A stretch of 64,000 nt of DNA from Nitrobacteraceae bacterium AZCC 1564 (lineage in GTDB: Bacteria > Pseudomonadota > Alphaproteobacteria > Rhizobiales > Xanthobacteraceae). The position numbers were made by a program, and so were the translations under genes. The DNA lies in the NCBI GenBank assembly GCA_036924835.1, contig JBAGRR010000001.1, positions 2,991,001 through 3,055,000 on the forward strand, in the 5' to 3' direction. Positions 43,463 to 53,832 of this stretch are shown here, in pieces; within the stretch, counting starts at the first letter, position 1, and every line of letters begins with the position of its first letter. The notes under the pieces were generated by a model. The model had not been told where the DNA came from and made no database searches. It saw only the letters and a program-made list of their open reading frames with translations.

Positions 43463-44658
43463 CGCTTGCGCGCGCCGACCACCGTTCCTGCTGCCCGCAG
43501 ATCGGCGATTTCCTTTGCCGAGTAGCCGAACTCCGCGAGCACCTCATCGGCGTGCTGGCTGAATTTCGGCGGCACGCGGCGCAGCGACGCCTTGGTGCGG
43601 TCGAAGCGGACGGGGGAGGCAACGCCCTTGTACCAGTCCTTTTCGATAATATCGCCACGGTACTTGGTGTGCTCGTTGGCGAGCGCCTTGTCGATGGACT
43701 GCACCGGGCCCGCGGGCAGGCCGGCGGCAAGCAGACGGCGACACAGCGGTTCGCTGTCGTGCTGCTTCAGGATTGCTTCGAGCTCCGCACGCAACGCATC
43801 GCGATGTTCGACACGATCGCGATTGCGGGCAAAGCGGGGATCGGTCCCGAGTTCGGGCTTGCCGAGTTCCTTGCACAGTTTGCGGAAGGTGGCATCGTTG
43901 CCGACACCCATGAAGATATTTCCGTCACGTGCCGCGAACACCGCATAAGGCACGAGATTGGGATGCTCGTTGCCGGTCAGTGCAGGAGGTTTGCCGTGCA
44001 GGAAGAAGTTCGCGGTATGCGGATGCATGATCGCGAGCCCCGTTTCGTAAAGTGTCGCCTCGACGAACTGGCCAAGTCCTGATTTTTCGCGCTCCGCAAG
44101 CGCCATCAGGATGCCGACGGCGGCATAGAGGCCGGTCGTCATGTCGACCAGTGCAACGCCGATGCGGGTCGGGCCGCTCTCTGGCGACCCGGTTGCCGCC
44201 ATCAATCCGACCATCGACTGAATGATCGCGTCATACCCTGGATGGCCGCCGTGTGGTCCGTCCGCGCCGAAGCCTGAAATGCGGCAGTGAATCAGTTTCG
44301 GGAATCGTCCGCGCAGGACGTCATTGCCGATGCCCCATTTGTCGAGGGTGCCCGGCTTGAAATTCTCGATCAGCACATCGGCTGTCTCGAGCATTTTCAT
44401 CAACACTGTGCGGCCGCTTTCCGACGCGAGGTCGAGCCCGATCGAGCGCTTGTTGCGGTTTGCACCAAGAAAATAAGCCGCATCGTCCTCGTGAAACGGA
44501 GGGCCCCAGTCGCGGGTCTCGTCACCGGCCGGGGGCTCGACCTTGATGACGTCGGCGCCGTGGTCCGCGAGAATCTGCGTGCAATAGGGACCGCCGAGCA
44601 CGCGTGACAGGTCAATCACACGCAATCCGGCTATTGCTCCGGCGCCTGGTAGTGTCAT
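43459..44658 (-). CDS. Class III CoA transferase (CaiB/BaiF family)
   Basis: 399 residues. It transfers CoA between carboxylic acids by way of an aspartyl anhydride. The N-terminal LRVIDLSRVLGGPYCTQILADHGADVIKVEPP, the NRNKRSIGLDL segment and the candidate catalytic D172 in VALVDMTTG fit the family. The substrate is not predictable, and no acyl-CoA gene is adjacent to help. The TAG stop is inside hairpin H21, after ARKR. Confidence 0.88.
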   Translation of the reverse strand: MTLPGAGAIAGLRVIDLSRVLGGPYCTQILADHGADVIKVEPPAGDETRDWGPPFHEDDAAYFLGANRNKRSIGLDLASESGRTVLMKMLETADVLIENFKPGTLDKWGIGNDVLRGRFPKLIHCRISGFGADGPHGGHPGYDAIIQSMVGLMAATGSPESGPTRIGVALVDMTTGLYAAVGILMALAEREKSGLGQFVEATLYETGLAIMHPHTANFFLHGKPPALTGNEHPNLVPYAVFAARDGNIFMGVGNDATFRKLCKELGKPELGTDPRFARNRDRVEHRDALRAELEAILKQHDSEPLCRRLLAAGLPAGPVQSIDKALANEHTKYRGDIIEKDWYKGVASPVRFDRTKASLRRVPPKFSQHADEVLAEFGYSAKEIADLRAAGTVVGARKR

Positions 44659-44877
44659 CGGTGAACCTTTGATCTGCGGGAATGCTGAAACGCCGCCGTC
44701 GCAACGTCACAGCTTATTGTGGGTTCGTCACATTGAAAGAATTTGAACGGCGCCGTCAATATCGGCACGTGCAGGGCTCCTCCAGACAGCGCGCACACGT
44801 TAAGCGCGCTTTCTCAGCGAAAGGAGCGTTTTGGGAAATGTTCAGGAAGCGAACACCGCCTCTCGTCGCGAGGTGGT

Positions 44878-44953
<76 letters not shown>

Positions 44954-45015
44954 GAACCTCACCGCGCGAAGCAGCCGCGCGGGGAATCGTGAAAGATCAC
45001 ACTTGAGCGTTTATC

Positions 45016-45426
45016 TCAAGTCTCTTCGTCACCTGAAACGTCGCCAATGATGTCGGTGACGTCTTCATCGTCTTCCTCGTCCTCGGCGATGAAGGTCGAA
45101 TCATCGTCATCATCGTCGCCGAGCGAGTCATCCACCTCGATATCATCCTCGGATTCCGGCATCGCAGTCTTGACCTTGCCGGTATTTTCCTCGGCATCGG
45201 CCTCCTCGAGGGAGATCAACTCTTCGGACTCCGCAGCCTCCGGCACGATGGAGGAAGCTGCCGCAGCAGCACGTGCGGCATCACCCCGACCCCGCGCGAC
45301 AGGCGCCGGGGCGATGGGGACGATTTCACCGGTATAGGGCGAAATCACCGGATTCTTGTTCAGGTCATAGAACTTTTTGCCTGTCGTTGGGCAAATGCGC
45401 TTGGTTCCGAGATCGGCTTTGGCCAC
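45016..45426 (-). CDS. TIGR02300 (FYDLN acid domain) protein
   Basis: 136 residues. The conserved N-terminal 50 (GTKRICPTTGKKFYDLNKNPVISPYTGE) has a CPTTGKKFYDLN motif, possibly half a metal site. The rest is a long acidic tail dominated by Asp, Glu and Ser. The family is restricted to alphaproteobacteria and has no known function. It is divergent from aroA, with tRNA-Ala 63 bp downstream on the same strand. Confidence 0.92.
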   Translation of the reverse strand: MAKADLGTKRICPTTGKKFYDLNKNPVISPYTGEIVPIAPAPVARGRGDAARAAAAASSIVPEAAESEELISLEEADAEENTGKVKTAMPESEDDIEVDDSLGDDDDDDSTFIAEDEEDDEDVTDIIGDVSGDEET

Positions 45427-45575
45427 GGGCTGAGTCCTGAGGATGTCGAGAAAACGGGAGCTTCACTTGGCTAGTTGCGTCGCCGCTGTCAATAGCGGTT
45501 TGAATGATAAATGACCGGGTCGTGACGTCCTCGCAGTCTCGTGGTAGGAGCCGCCCTGCGTAAAGGATCCCGAAA

Positions 45576-46914
45576 TTGTCTCATTCTGACCAGCCTACCC
45601 CGCTCCAATCGCGGTCCAGTGGCCCGCTGAGCGGGCGTGTTCGCGTGCCCGGCGACAAGTCGATCTCCCATCGTGCCCTTATTCTGGGAGCGCTGGCGGT
45701 GGGAGAAACCCGCATTTCCGGTCTTCTGGAGGGTGAGGACGTCCTCAATACCGCCAAAGCTATGAGGGCGCTGGGGGCGCGGGTCGAGCGCACGGGTGAA
45801 GGCGCGTGGACAGTCCATGGCGTCGGGGTCAGTGGCTTCAAGGCGCCGGAAGCGCCTCTGGATTTTGGGAACAGCGGCACCGGATGTCGCCTTGCCATGG
45901 GCGCGGTGGCCGGCAGCCCGATCACGGCCACGTTCGACGGCGACGCTTCGCTGCGCAAACGGCCGATGCGCCGAATTCTCGATCCTTTGGAGCTGATGGG
46001 TTCCAAAGTCACGTCGAGCGGCGACAGTGGACGGCTGCCGATGACACTGCAAGGCGCGCGCGATCCGCTGCCGATCGTCTACCGGACACCGGTGGCTTCA
46101 GCTCAAATCAAGTCCGCCGTGCTGCTGGCAGGTCTGTCGGCACCGGGTGTCACCACGGTGATCGAGACCGAAGCCAGCCGCGATCATACCGAACTGATGC
46201 TGAGGCACTTCGGCGCGCATATCGTCTCGGCGAACGAGGGCACTCACGGCCGCAAGATTTCCCTCACTGGCCAGCCGGAGCTGCATGGCGCCAACGTGGT
46301 GGTGCCTGCCGATCCGTCATCCGCTGCATTTCCGATCGTCGCGGCACTCATCGTGCCGGGTTCCGATGTCGTTCTGACCGATGTGATGACGAATCCCTTG
46401 AGAACAGGGCTTTTCTCGACGCTGCGCGAAATGGGCGCGTCCATCGAGGAAAGTCACCGAGCGCAGCGATACCGGTGAACCGATGGCGCAGTTCCGCATT
46501 CGTGCGTCGCAACTGCGTGGCGTCGAGGTACCACCCGAGCGTGCGCCGTCGATGATCGACGAATATCTGGTGCTCGCGGTCGCCGCGGCTTTTGCTGAAG
46601 GCACCACGACGATGCGCGGTCTTCAGGAGCTGCGTGTCAAGGAATCCGACCGCCTGGAAGCCACTGCAGACATGCTTCGCGTCAATGGTGTCCAGGTTGA
46701 GATTTCCGGAGATGACATGATCGTTGTCGGCAAGGGTCATGTCCCAGGTGGGGGTCTGGTCGCCACCCATATGGATCATCGCATCGCGATGTCGGCACTG
46801 GTCATGGGCACGGCTGCGGATTCGCCCGTCAAGATCGACGATACGACGTTTATTGCCACCAGCTTCCCGGACTTCATTCCGATGATGCGCGGTCTGGGAG
46901 CTGACCTCGCATGA
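45576..46914 (+). pseudogene. aroA: 3-phosphoshikimate 1-carboxyvinyltransferase (class II EPSP synthase), frameshifted as sequenced
   Basis: Two frames together make one complete ~445-residue enzyme. Frame 1 (45576-46478) carries [10 protein letters not shown] (K28) and [12 protein letters not shown]. Frame 2 (46483-46914) resumes with PMAQFRIR and holds VKESDRL and HMDHRIAMS. The shift lies near 46450-46466. Removing one C from CACC at 46455-46458 would restore [15 protein letters not shown]. The start is TTG with AAAGGA 8 nt upstream. The SGLLEGEDV motif places it in the CP4-like class. aroA is normally the only EPSP synthase gene, so a base-calling error is a serious alternative. The stop overlaps cmk by 4 nt. 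Confidence 0.85.
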
Positions 46915-47549
46915 TTATCGCAATTGACGGGCCGGCAGCCTCCGGTAAAGGCACCTTGGGCAAGCGTCTGGCCGCGCACTATCACTTTCGTCATCTCGAC
47001 ACCGGGCTGATCTACCGCGCCGTCGCCAAAGCGGTCATGGATGCGGGGGCTGACCTTACGGATGAGGCGCGCGCCGCTGCACTGGCAGCCGAGCTTGATC
47101 CGGCGGCATTCGGAGATCCAATTTTGAAGACGCAGGCGGTGGGAGAAGCAGCCTCGGTGGTCTCGGCCCACCAGTCGGTGCGTGCCGCGCTCCTGACGTT
47201 CCAGCGCAACTTTGCGGCCGGTCCTCCAGGAGCCGTGCTTGATGGCCGGGACATCGGGACCGTGATCTGCCCTGACGCGGATGTGAAGATTTTCGTGGTT
47301 GCGGACCCCGAGGTGCGGGCTCGCAGGCGCGCCCTGGAGATGCGGGCGCGAGGTGAGCCGGTAGATGAGGCCGCCGTGCTCGCGGATATCCTGAAGCGCG
47401 ATGAACGCGACAAAAACCGCGCTGCGGCGCCTTTAAAAGCTGCGGCAGATGCATACTTGCTGGATAACTCTCATTTGGATATAGAGAGCGGAGTCCGGGC
47501 TGCCATCGACATTGTCGAGGCCGTTCGAGCGGGCCGGCCGAGGGCATAG
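46911..47549 (+). CDS. cmk: Cytidylate kinase
   Basis: A 212-residue NMP kinase that phosphorylates CMP/dCMP. The P-loop [11 protein letters not shown] is at 5-15, the substrate region [13 protein letters not shown] follows, and [19 protein letters not shown] is conserved. The ATG overlaps the aroA stop (ATGA), a coupling seen in many proteobacterial aroA-cmk-rpsA clusters. rpsA follows after 249 bp with no other ORF I can support. Confidence 0.96.
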   Translation: MIIAIDGPAASGKGTLGKRLAAHYHFRHLDTGLIYRAVAKAVMDAGADLTDEARAAALAAELDPAAFGDPILKTQAVGEAASVVSAHQSVRAALLTFQRNFAAGPPGAVLDGRDIGTVICPDADVKIFVVADPEVRARRRALEMRARGEPVDEAAVLADILKRDERDKNRAAAPLKAAADAYLLDNSHLDIESGVRAAIDIVEAVRAGRPRA

Positions 47550-47798
47550 TCCCTGCCGTTATTGGAGGAATGCTCGCTCCAGGTTCTCGATCGTCGGCTG
47601 CTTTGAGGTCGATTTTCACCTTGGGTTCGGACCCACGTTACGCGCGGAAGCGCGTCAATCACCGTATCGCTCGTGCAGGCACCCGCCGGCCCGTTCTCGC
47701 AAGTTTGCGGGGCGGTCGTCAAAGGTTGCGGACCCTCTGACACTGGATGCGCGATACGCCCTTAACCCCGCTGCCGGCATTCCGCATTTGGAGAACAA

Positions 47799-49499
47799 AT
47801 GGCTTCGACTGCTAATTCTTATAATCCTTCTCGCGAAGATTTCGCCGCCATGCTCGACGAGTCCTTCGCGGGCGGCAACCTCCAGGAAAGCTCTGTTATC
47901 AAGGGCAAGGTTGTTGCGATCGAGAAGGACATGGCCGTCATCGATGTCGGCCTGAAGACCGAGGGCCGCGTGGCTCTCCGCGAATTCAACGGCCCCGGCC
48001 GTGAAAACGACCTCAAAGTCGGCGATGAGGTCGAAGTGTTTCTCGACCGGATTGAGAATGCACTGGGTGAAGCCGTGCTGTCGCGCGACAAGGCGCGCCG
48101 CGAAGAGAGCTGGGGCAAGCTCGAGAAGGCCTTCAACAACAATGAGAAGGTCAACGGCATCATCTTCAATCAGGTCAAGGGTGGCTTCACCGTCGATCTC
48201 GACGGTGCAGTGGCTTTCCTTCCGCGCTCGCAGGTCGACATTCGTCCGATCCGCGATGTCGCTCCGTTGATGAACAACTCGCAGCCGTTCCAGATCCTCA
48301 AGATGGATCGCCGCCGTGGCAACATCGTCGTGTCGCGCCGCACGGTCCTCGAAGAGACCCGCGCCGAACAGCGTCAGGAACTGGTGCAGAACCTCGAAGA
48401 GGGTCAGGTCATCGACGGTGTGGTCAAGAACATCACCGATTACGGTGCGTTCGTTGATCTCGGCGGTATCGACGGTCTGCTGCATGTCACTGACATCGCG
48501 TGGCGCCGCGTCAATCATCCGACCGAAGTGCTGACCATCGGTCAGACGGTCAAGGTGAAGATCATCAAGATCAACCACGAGACCCACCGCATTTCGCTCG
48601 GCATGAAGCAGCTGCTGGACGATCCATGGCAGGGCATCGAGGCGAAGTATCCGCTGAACTCGCGCTTCACCGGACGCGTCACCAACATCACCGACTACGG
48701 CGCATTCGTCGAACTGGAGCCGGGCATCGAAGGCCTGATCCACGTCTCGGAGATGTCGTGGACCAAGAAGAACATGCACCCCGGCAAGATCGTTTCGACC
48801 TCGCAGGAAGTCGAAGTGCAGGTGCTCGAGGTGGATTCCGCCAAGCGCCGTATCTCGCTCGGTCTCAAGCAGACCATGCGCAATCCGTGGGAAGTGTTCG
48901 TCGAGAAGTTCCCGGTTGGTTCGGTCGTCGAGGGCGAAGTCAAGAACAAGACCGAGTTCGGTCTGTTCCTCGGCCTCGAGGGCGAAGTGGACGGCATGGT
49001 CCATCTCTCCGACCTCGACTGGAAGCTTCCGGGCGAGCAGGTCATCGACAACTTCAAGAAGGGCGACATGGTCAAGGCCGTCGTTCTCGATGTGGATGTC
49101 GAGAAGGAGCGTATCTCGCTTGGCGTCAAGCAGCTCGAAGGTGATCCGTTCGCCGAGCCGGGCGACGTCAAGAAGGGCGCTGTAGTGACCTGCGAAATCC
49201 TCGAGGTGAAGGACACCGGTATCGAGGTTCAGATCACCGGCACTGACTTCACCACCTTCATCAAGCGCTCCGAACTGGCGCGTGACCGTGGCGATCAACG
49301 CGCTGAACGCTTTGCGGTTGGCGAAAAGGTTGATGCTCGCGTCATCCAGTTCGACAAGAAGGCCCGCAAGGTGCAGGTCTCGATCAAGGCGCTTGAAGTC
49401 GCTGAGGAGAAGGAAGCTATCGCGCAGTATGGCTCGTCCGATTCGGGTGCGACGCTGGGCGACATTCTCGGCAACGCGCTCAAGAAGCGTGAGAAGTAA
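47799..49499 (+). CDS. rpsA: 30S ribosomal protein S1
   Basis: 566 residues with six S1 RNA-binding domains. Repeated signatures include ITDYGAFVDLGGIDGLLHVTDIAW and ITDYGAFVELEPGIEGLIHVSEMSW in domains 3 and 4, and related units follow with EFGLFLGLEGEVDGMVHLSDLDW. It binds mRNA at the 30S platform. GGAG lies just before the ATG. A Rho-independent terminator follows. The 249-bp region upstream probably contains a leader or promoter, but I could not resolve one. Confidence 0.98.
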   Translation: MASTANSYNPSREDFAAMLDESFAGGNLQESSVIKGKVVAIEKDMAVIDVGLKTEGRVALREFNGPGRENDLKVGDEVEVFLDRIENALGEAVLSRDKARREESWGKLEKAFNNNEKVNGIIFNQVKGGFTVDLDGAVAFLPRSQVDIRPIRDVAPLMNNSQPFQILKMDRRRGNIVVSRRTVLEETRAEQRQELVQNLEEGQVIDGVVKNITDYGAFVDLGGIDGLLHVTDIAWRRVNHPTEVLTIGQTVKVKIIKINHETHRISLGMKQLLDDPWQGIEAKYPLNSRFTGRVTNITDYGAFVELEPGIEGLIHVSEMSWTKKNMHPGKIVSTSQEVEVQVLEVDSAKRRISLGLKQTMRNPWEVFVEKFPVGSVVEGEVKNKTEFGLFLGLEGEVDGMVHLSDLDWKLPGEQVIDNFKKGDMVKAVVLDVDVEKERISLGVKQLEGDPFAEPGDVKKGAVVTCEILEVKDTGIEVQITGTDFTTFIKRSELARDRGDQRAERFAVGEKVDARVIQFDKKARKVQVSIKALEVAEEKEAIAQYGSSDSGATLGDILGNALKKREK

Positions 49500-49539
49500 G
49501 CGCGACAATCGAACGACGGATATTTCTTCTGTCACAATC

Positions 49540-49570
49540 GGGCTCCGGAGAATTCCGGGGCCCTTTTGTT
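49540..49570 (+). terminator. Rho-independent terminator after rpsA
   Basis: GGGCTCCGG (49540-49548) pairs with CCGGGGCCC (49555-49563, one G-T) around a 6-nt loop and is followed by TTTTGTTT. Confidence 0.88.
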
Positions 49571-49699
49571 TGCTTTCTTAGTAGGCGGTGCTGCCGCGCT
49601 TCCGTGCGCCATGCTTTCTTCAAATTAGACGGCAATTGATGTATTGAAGTTACCGGATAGCAAGGCTGAGGCCTCAGAACATCGAGGTCTTTCAAGCCG

Positions 49700-49777
49700 C
49701 TAGTGGAGTGGATTTGACATTCGCTGCCTACCCGGCCGCGAGTTCGTCCAGCGAATGTCAATCCAAAACTCCACTAG
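49700..49777. repeat. CTAG-bounded hairpin H22 (GTGGAG class)
   Basis: Starts CTAGTGGAGTGGATTTGACA and ends CTCCACTAG. The inner stem TTGACATTCGCT is complementary to AGCGAATGTCAA. It is the first half of a unit II. Confidence 0.92.
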
Positions 49778-49791
49778 AAACTTAATATTTG

Positions 49792-49869
49792 CTAGTGGTC
49801 CCTTGATTCTAACATTCGCAGGAGGTGCCTGCTGAAAACGGGATGCGAATGTTAGAATCGGACTACTAG
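49792..49869. repeat. CTAG-bounded hairpin H23 (GTGGTCC class)
   Basis: Starts CTAGTGGTCC and ends GGACTACTAG (one change). Inner stem GATTCTAACATTCGCA/TGCGAATGTTAGAATC. The linker from H22 is AAACTTAATATTTG (14 nt). It lies 50 nt before the sppA start. Confidence 0.92.
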
Positions 49870-49919
49870 GCTCTGACGCCATAAGGCTTCAACACCGTTC
49901 GACGGTTCAGGAGAAAACC

Positions 49920-50900
49920 ATGTCGCTGGATTCCGATGCGATCGTCGATCGCCGCCGCATTCGTCGCAAGCTGACGTTCTGGCGCGTCATTGCCGCGCTA
50001 GGCATTATTGCCGCGGTGGTCGCAGTTGCTGCACTCGGTACGCCCACCGGACGTAATGCGCTTGGCGGTTCAAGCTCGATCGCGCGAGTCAGGATCGATG
50101 GTCTGATCCGCAGTGATCAGGAGCGGGTCGAGGCACTCGAACGCCTTGAGAAGTCGTCGGCTGCTGCCGTCATCGTCCACATCAATTCGCCCGGTGGCAC
50201 CACTGCCGGCTCAGAACAACTCTACGACGCGCTGACGCGCCTGAAAGCGAAGAAGCCGCTCGTCGTCGTGGTCGAGGGTCTGTGCGCATCCGGCGGCTAT
50301 ATCACAGCCCTGGCATCCGACCAGATCATCGCGCAGCAGAGCTCGCTTGTGGGCTCAATCGGCGTTCTGTTTCAATATCCAAATTTCTCCGAACTGATGA
50401 AGACGGTCGGCGTGAAAGTGGAAGAGGTGAAATCGTCGCCTCTGAAAGCTGCGCCTAATGGCTTTGAGCCAACCAGTCCGGAGGCGCGGGCGGCGCTTGA
50501 TGCGCTGGTCAAGGATTCCTACGCGTGGTTTCGCGACCTCGTGAAGACGCGCCGCAGCATGGATGACGAGACGTTGCAGACCGTGTCTGATGGCCGGGTC
50601 TTTACTGGCCGCCAAGCCGCTTCGCTCAAGCTGATCGATCAGCTTGGCGATGAAAAGACCGCTGTTGCCTGGCTTGTGGCGCAGAAAAAAATCTCTTCCG
50701 AGCTTCCTGTCAGAGACTACAAGTTGACGCCGCGCTTCGGCGACATGACTTTCCTGCGTGCCGCAGCGTCTTTTACGCTCGATATGGTTGGTATGAGCAA
50801 TCTCGCGCGGCAGCTTGAACAGTCCGGTGTCGTACGTGCCGTAGATCGCTTTGGTCTCGATGGCATGCTGGCACTGTGGCAACCCAATGCATCGCATTGA
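49920..50900 (+). CDS. sppA: Signal peptide peptidase SppA, short form
   Basis: A 326-residue membrane-anchored serine protease that degrades cleaved signal peptides. One N-terminal membrane helix (about 20-40) precedes a single ClpP-like S49 domain. The nucleophile S124 is in CASGGYITA and the general-base K176 is in SSPLKAAPN, with INSPGGT earlier. It is about half the size of E. coli SppA and must work as an oligomer. It heads the sppA-ihfB-lapA-trpF cluster. Confidence 0.92.
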   Translation: MSLDSDAIVDRRRIRRKLTFWRVIAALGIIAAVVAVAALGTPTGRNALGGSSSIARVRIDGLIRSDQERVEALERLEKSSAAAVIVHINSPGGTTAGSEQLYDALTRLKAKKPLVVVVEGLCASGGYITALASDQIIAQQSSLVGSIGVLFQYPNFSELMKTVGVKVEEVKSSPLKAAPNGFEPTSPEARAALDALVKDSYAWFRDLVKTRRSMDDETLQTVSDGRVFTGRQAASLKLIDQLGDEKTAVAWLVAQKKISSELPVRDYKLTPRFGDMTFLRAAASFTLDMVGMSNLARQLEQSGVVRAVDRFGLDGMLALWQPNASH

Positions 50901-51070
50901 TTGCCATGAATCTGGTTTCAGCCGTTGCTTGCCGCAGCGCGGCGATAAGGCCAAGCGCGAAACTTTGTCCTTGTCACCTATTTTAGCGGCCATTTGCCTT
51001 GAATTAGCGACTTGACAGTTCGCGGCTTTTTCAAGGAAATGATGACCCGCACGCACGGATCCAATAGTCG

Positions 51071-51379
51071 ATGATTAAATCCGAACTCGTTCAGCGCATT
51101 GCCGAGCACAACCCGCATCTATATCAGCGGGATGTCGAGAACATCGTGAATGCCATTCTCGATGAAATCGTCGCCGCTCTTGCGCGCGGCGACCGCGTGG
51201 AACTGCGCGGCTTCGGCGCATTTTCAGTGAAGCATCGCCCTGCTCGCGCGGGCCGCAATCCCCGTACCGGTGCGCATGTGCCGGTCGAGGAAAAGAGCGT
51301 GCCGTTCTTCAAGACCGGCAAGGAAATGCGTGAGCGGCTCAACCGCGATGATACGGGTGAAGCGGGCGCTTCTGCCTAA
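51071..51379 (+). CDS. ihfB: Integration host factor beta subunit
   Basis: A 102-residue HU/IHF-family DNA-bending protein. [29 protein letters not shown] is the dimer helix region, [26 protein letters not shown] leads into the beta-arm with the intercalating Pro, and [17 protein letters not shown] ends the domain. It pairs with IhfA. The 170-bp gap after sppA may hold its own promoter. Confidence 0.96.
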   Translation: MIKSELVQRIAEHNPHLYQRDVENIVNAILDEIVAALARGDRVELRGFGAFSVKHRPARAGRNPRTGAHVPVEEKSVPFFKTGKEMRERLNRDDTGEAGASA

Positions 51380-51473
51380 TTAGCCTGTATTTGCGGGTCT
51401 TCCTGAGTGCGATCATATTGCCGTCCCTGCGGTGGTAGGGATCCGGACCTGCCCGCCGTCGCGAGGGACTCGT

Positions 51474-51872
51474 ATGCTCCGCAAGATCGTCAATGCTTTG
51501 GTGATACTGCCGCTCGCGATCATCTTCGTGATATTCGCGGTGGCGAACCGCCAGCTTGCGACGCTGTCGTTTGATCCATTCGATTCAAACGATCCGGCGC
51601 TAGGCGTTACGTTGCCGTTGTTCATCATCATTATCGCGGCCGCGGTTTTCGGCGTCATCGCGGGAAGCATCGCGACCTGGTTCGGCCAGCACCGGTGGCG
51701 GAAGGCGGCGAAAGTGCATGAAGCGGAAGCCCGCCATGCCCGCGCTCAGCTGGCGGACCTGCGCGAGCGAATGCAGGCCGGATCAGGCGGCGATCGGCAG
51801 CAGGTTCCAGCTATCGGCTCAGCCCCACAATACGGGCCTGTGGGGCGAGACAAGTACGGCGCGACGTTGTAG
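51474..51872 (+). CDS. lapA: LapA-type (DUF1049) inner-membrane protein
   Basis: 132 residues with two membrane helices (about 7-24 and 44-66) and a cytoplasmic coiled-coil tail (about 75-105, rich in Ala, Glu and Arg). E. coli LapA acts with LapB in controlling LpxC turnover. No lapB is adjacent here, so that role is only inferred. The ATG at 51474 has GAGGGA 5 nt upstream. It lies between ihfB and trpF. Confidence 0.83.
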   Translation: MLRKIVNALVILPLAIIFVIFAVANRQLATLSFDPFDSNDPALGVTLPLFIIIIAAAVFGVIAGSIATWFGQHRWRKAAKVHEAEARHARAQLADLRERMQAGSGGDRQQVPAIGSAPQYGPVGRDKYGATL

Positions 51873-51937
51873 AACCCGCCTCAATTGCCGGTTCCCATTC
51901 CTATCTGTGGCCATTGGCCCAACCTTGTCCCGAAGCC

Positions 51938-52618
51938 ATGTCACTTGTGGTGAAAATCTGCGGTCTGTCCAAACGCGACACCCTTGAGGTGGCGCTGGAC
52001 GCTGGCGCAGACATGGTGGGTTTTGTGTTCTTCGAGGCCTCGCCACGCCATGTCGATCTCGGCACCGCGCGTGAGCTTGGCCGGCAAGTCAATGGGCGCG
52101 CCGTCAAGGTGGCACTGACGGTCGATGCGGATGACGCGACGCTGGAAAATTGCATCGAGGCGCTGCGACCGGGGTTGCTTCAGCTTCACGGCAGCGAAAG
52201 CGTGGCGCGGGTGCGGGACATCAAGCATAAGTTCGGACTGCCCGTGATGAAGGCCATTCCAGTCGGCACCGCTGCCGATCTTGTGGGGTTGCCAGGCTAC
52301 GCCGCGGTTGCGGATCGGATTCTGTTCGATGCGCGTGCACCGAAAGATGCCACCCGCCCTGGCGGGCTCGGGGTGTCGTTCGACTGGCACCTTCTGGAGA
52401 ACATCAAGCTCGACGTTCCATTCATGGTGTCGGGCGGGTTGAACATCGCCAATGTCGCGGAAGCTGTCGGCATCACACACGCCGGCGGCGTTGATATTTC
52501 CTCGGGCGTGGAAAGCGCGCCGGGGATGAAAAATCCTGACATGATCCGCGCTTTCATCCGCGCTGCACGCGAGGCGGAAACCATGTCTGCAAACCCGAAA
52601 GTCGCGAGTCGCGTATGA
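51938..52618 (+). CDS. trpF: Phosphoribosylanthranilate isomerase
   Basis: A 226-residue TIM-barrel enzyme of tryptophan synthesis. [12 protein letters not shown] holds the catalytic Cys, [12 protein letters not shown] the phosphate-side strand, LLQLHGSES and [16 protein letters not shown] are conserved, and [19 protein letters not shown] ends the barrel with the catalytic Asp. The ATG at 51938 is chosen because the barrel starts 3 residues later. The stop overlaps trpB (ATGA). Confidence 0.96.
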   Translation: MSLVVKICGLSKRDTLEVALDAGADMVGFVFFEASPRHVDLGTARELGRQVNGRAVKVALTVDADDATLENCIEALRPGLLQLHGSESVARVRDIKHKFGLPVMKAIPVGTAADLVGLPGYAAVADRILFDARAPKDATRPGGLGVSFDWHLLENIKLDVPFMVSGGLNIANVAEAVGITHAGGVDISSGVESAPGMKNPDMIRAFIRAAREAETMSANPKVASRV

Positions 52619-53832
52619 GCCTACCTCTCCCCAACTCCTTCCGCTCCGGCCCTGATGAGCGCGGTCATTTTGGAATTTTCGGCGGACGCTACGTGGCCGA
52701 AACGTTGATGCCGCTGATCCTGGACCTGGAGAAGGCGTACGCCGATGCCAAGACTGATCCTGCGTTTCAGCGCGAGATGAACGGCTATCTCAAGGACTAT
52801 GTTGGCCGTCCATCGCCGCTGTATTTCGCCGAGCGCCTCACCGAGCACCTCGGCGGCGCGAAGATCTATTTCAAGCGCGAAGAGCTCAACCACACCGGCT
52901 CGCACAAGGTGAACAACGTGCTCGGCCAGATCATGGTCGCGCGGCGCATGGGCAAGAAGCGCATTATCGCAGAGACCGGTGCCGGTCAGCATGGTGTGGC
53001 CACTGCAACGCTCTGCGCGCGCTTTGGGCTCGAGTGCATTGTCTATATGGGCGCCGTCGACGTCGAACGGCAGCAGCCCAACGTCATCCGCATGGAAATG
53101 CTGGGCGCCAAGGTGGTGCCGGTGCAGTCCGGCTCGCGTACGCTGAAGGACGCCATGAACGATGCGTTGCGCGATTGGGTGACTAATGTTGCGACCACGT
53201 TCTACTGTATCGGCACGGTCGCAGGCCCGCATCCTTATCCGATGATGGTGCGCGATTTTCAGTCGGTGATCGGTCATGAAACACGCACGCAGATGCAGGA
53301 GGCCGAAGGCCGCTTGCCGGACTCGTTGATCGCGTGTATCGGCGGCGGTTCCAACGCAATGGGCTTGTTTCATCCGTTCCTTGATGATCCAGGCGTCGAG
53401 ATTTTCGGGGTCGAGGCGGCCGGACACGGTCTCACCAATTTGCATGCGGCGTCGATCGCGGGTGGTCGGCCGGGTGTTCTGCACGGCAATCGCACGTATT
53501 TGCTGATGGACGATGACGGCCAGATTCAGGACGCACATTCGATCTCGGCAGGTCTCGATTATCCCGGCATCGGACCTGAGCATTCCTGGCTACATGAAAC
53601 CGGCCGTGTGACCTATCTGTCTGCGACCGACGACGAGGCGTTGGCGGCGTTCCAGTTGCTGTCGCGCCTTGAAGGCATCATCCCCGCACTCGAGCCCGCG
53701 CATGCCATCGCCAAGGTGATGGAGCTCGCGCCGAAGCGGCCCAAGGATCATCTTATGGTGGTCAACCTGTCCGGTCGTGGCGACAAGGACGTGCCGCAGG
53801 TCGGCGATATTCTGAAGGGCAAAAAGAAGTGA
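52615..53832 (+). CDS. trpB: Tryptophan synthase beta chain
   Basis: A 405-residue PLP enzyme joining indole and serine. The Schiff-base lysine K98 is in [10 protein letters not shown], the phosphate-binding GGGSNAMG lies mid-protein, and [21 protein letters not shown] is the family signature. It is coupled to trpF upstream and trpA downstream by 4-nt overlaps, giving stoichiometric alpha2-beta2 production. No Trp attenuator is apparent upstream of trpF. Confidence 0.98.
   Translation: MSLPLPNSFRSGPDERGHFGIFGGRYVAETLMPLILDLEKAYADAKTDPAFQREMNGYLKDYVGRPSPLYFAERLTEHLGGAKIYFKREELNHTGSHKVNNVLGQIMVARRMGKKRIIAETGAGQHGVATATLCARFGLECIVYMGAVDVERQQPNVIRMEMLGAKVVPVQSGSRTLKDAMNDALRDWVTNVATTFYCIGTVAGPHPYPMMVRDFQSVIGHETRTQMQEAEGRLPDSLIACIGGGSNAMGLFHPFLDDPGVEIFGVEAAGHGLTNLHAASIAGGRPGVLHGNRTYLLMDDDGQIQDAHSISAGLDYPGIGPEHSWLHETGRVTYLSATDDEALAAFQLLSRLEGIIPALEPAHAIAKVMELAPKRPKDHLMVVNLSGRGDKDVPQVGDILKGKKK

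Noticed and set aside
45047-45337. Ser-rich open frame opposite the TIGR02300 gene
   Set aside because: It is the complement of the Asp/Glu-rich tail of the real gene, and low complexity explains the open frame.
46483-46914. A separate 143-residue gene after aroA
   Set aside because: It is the C-terminal third of AroA in the shifted frame, not an independent gene.
47655-49535. A 626-codon open frame on the minus strand opposite rpsA
   Set aside because: It is the antisense shadow of S1 repeats with strong codon bias, and has no ribosome-binding site or recognisable domain.
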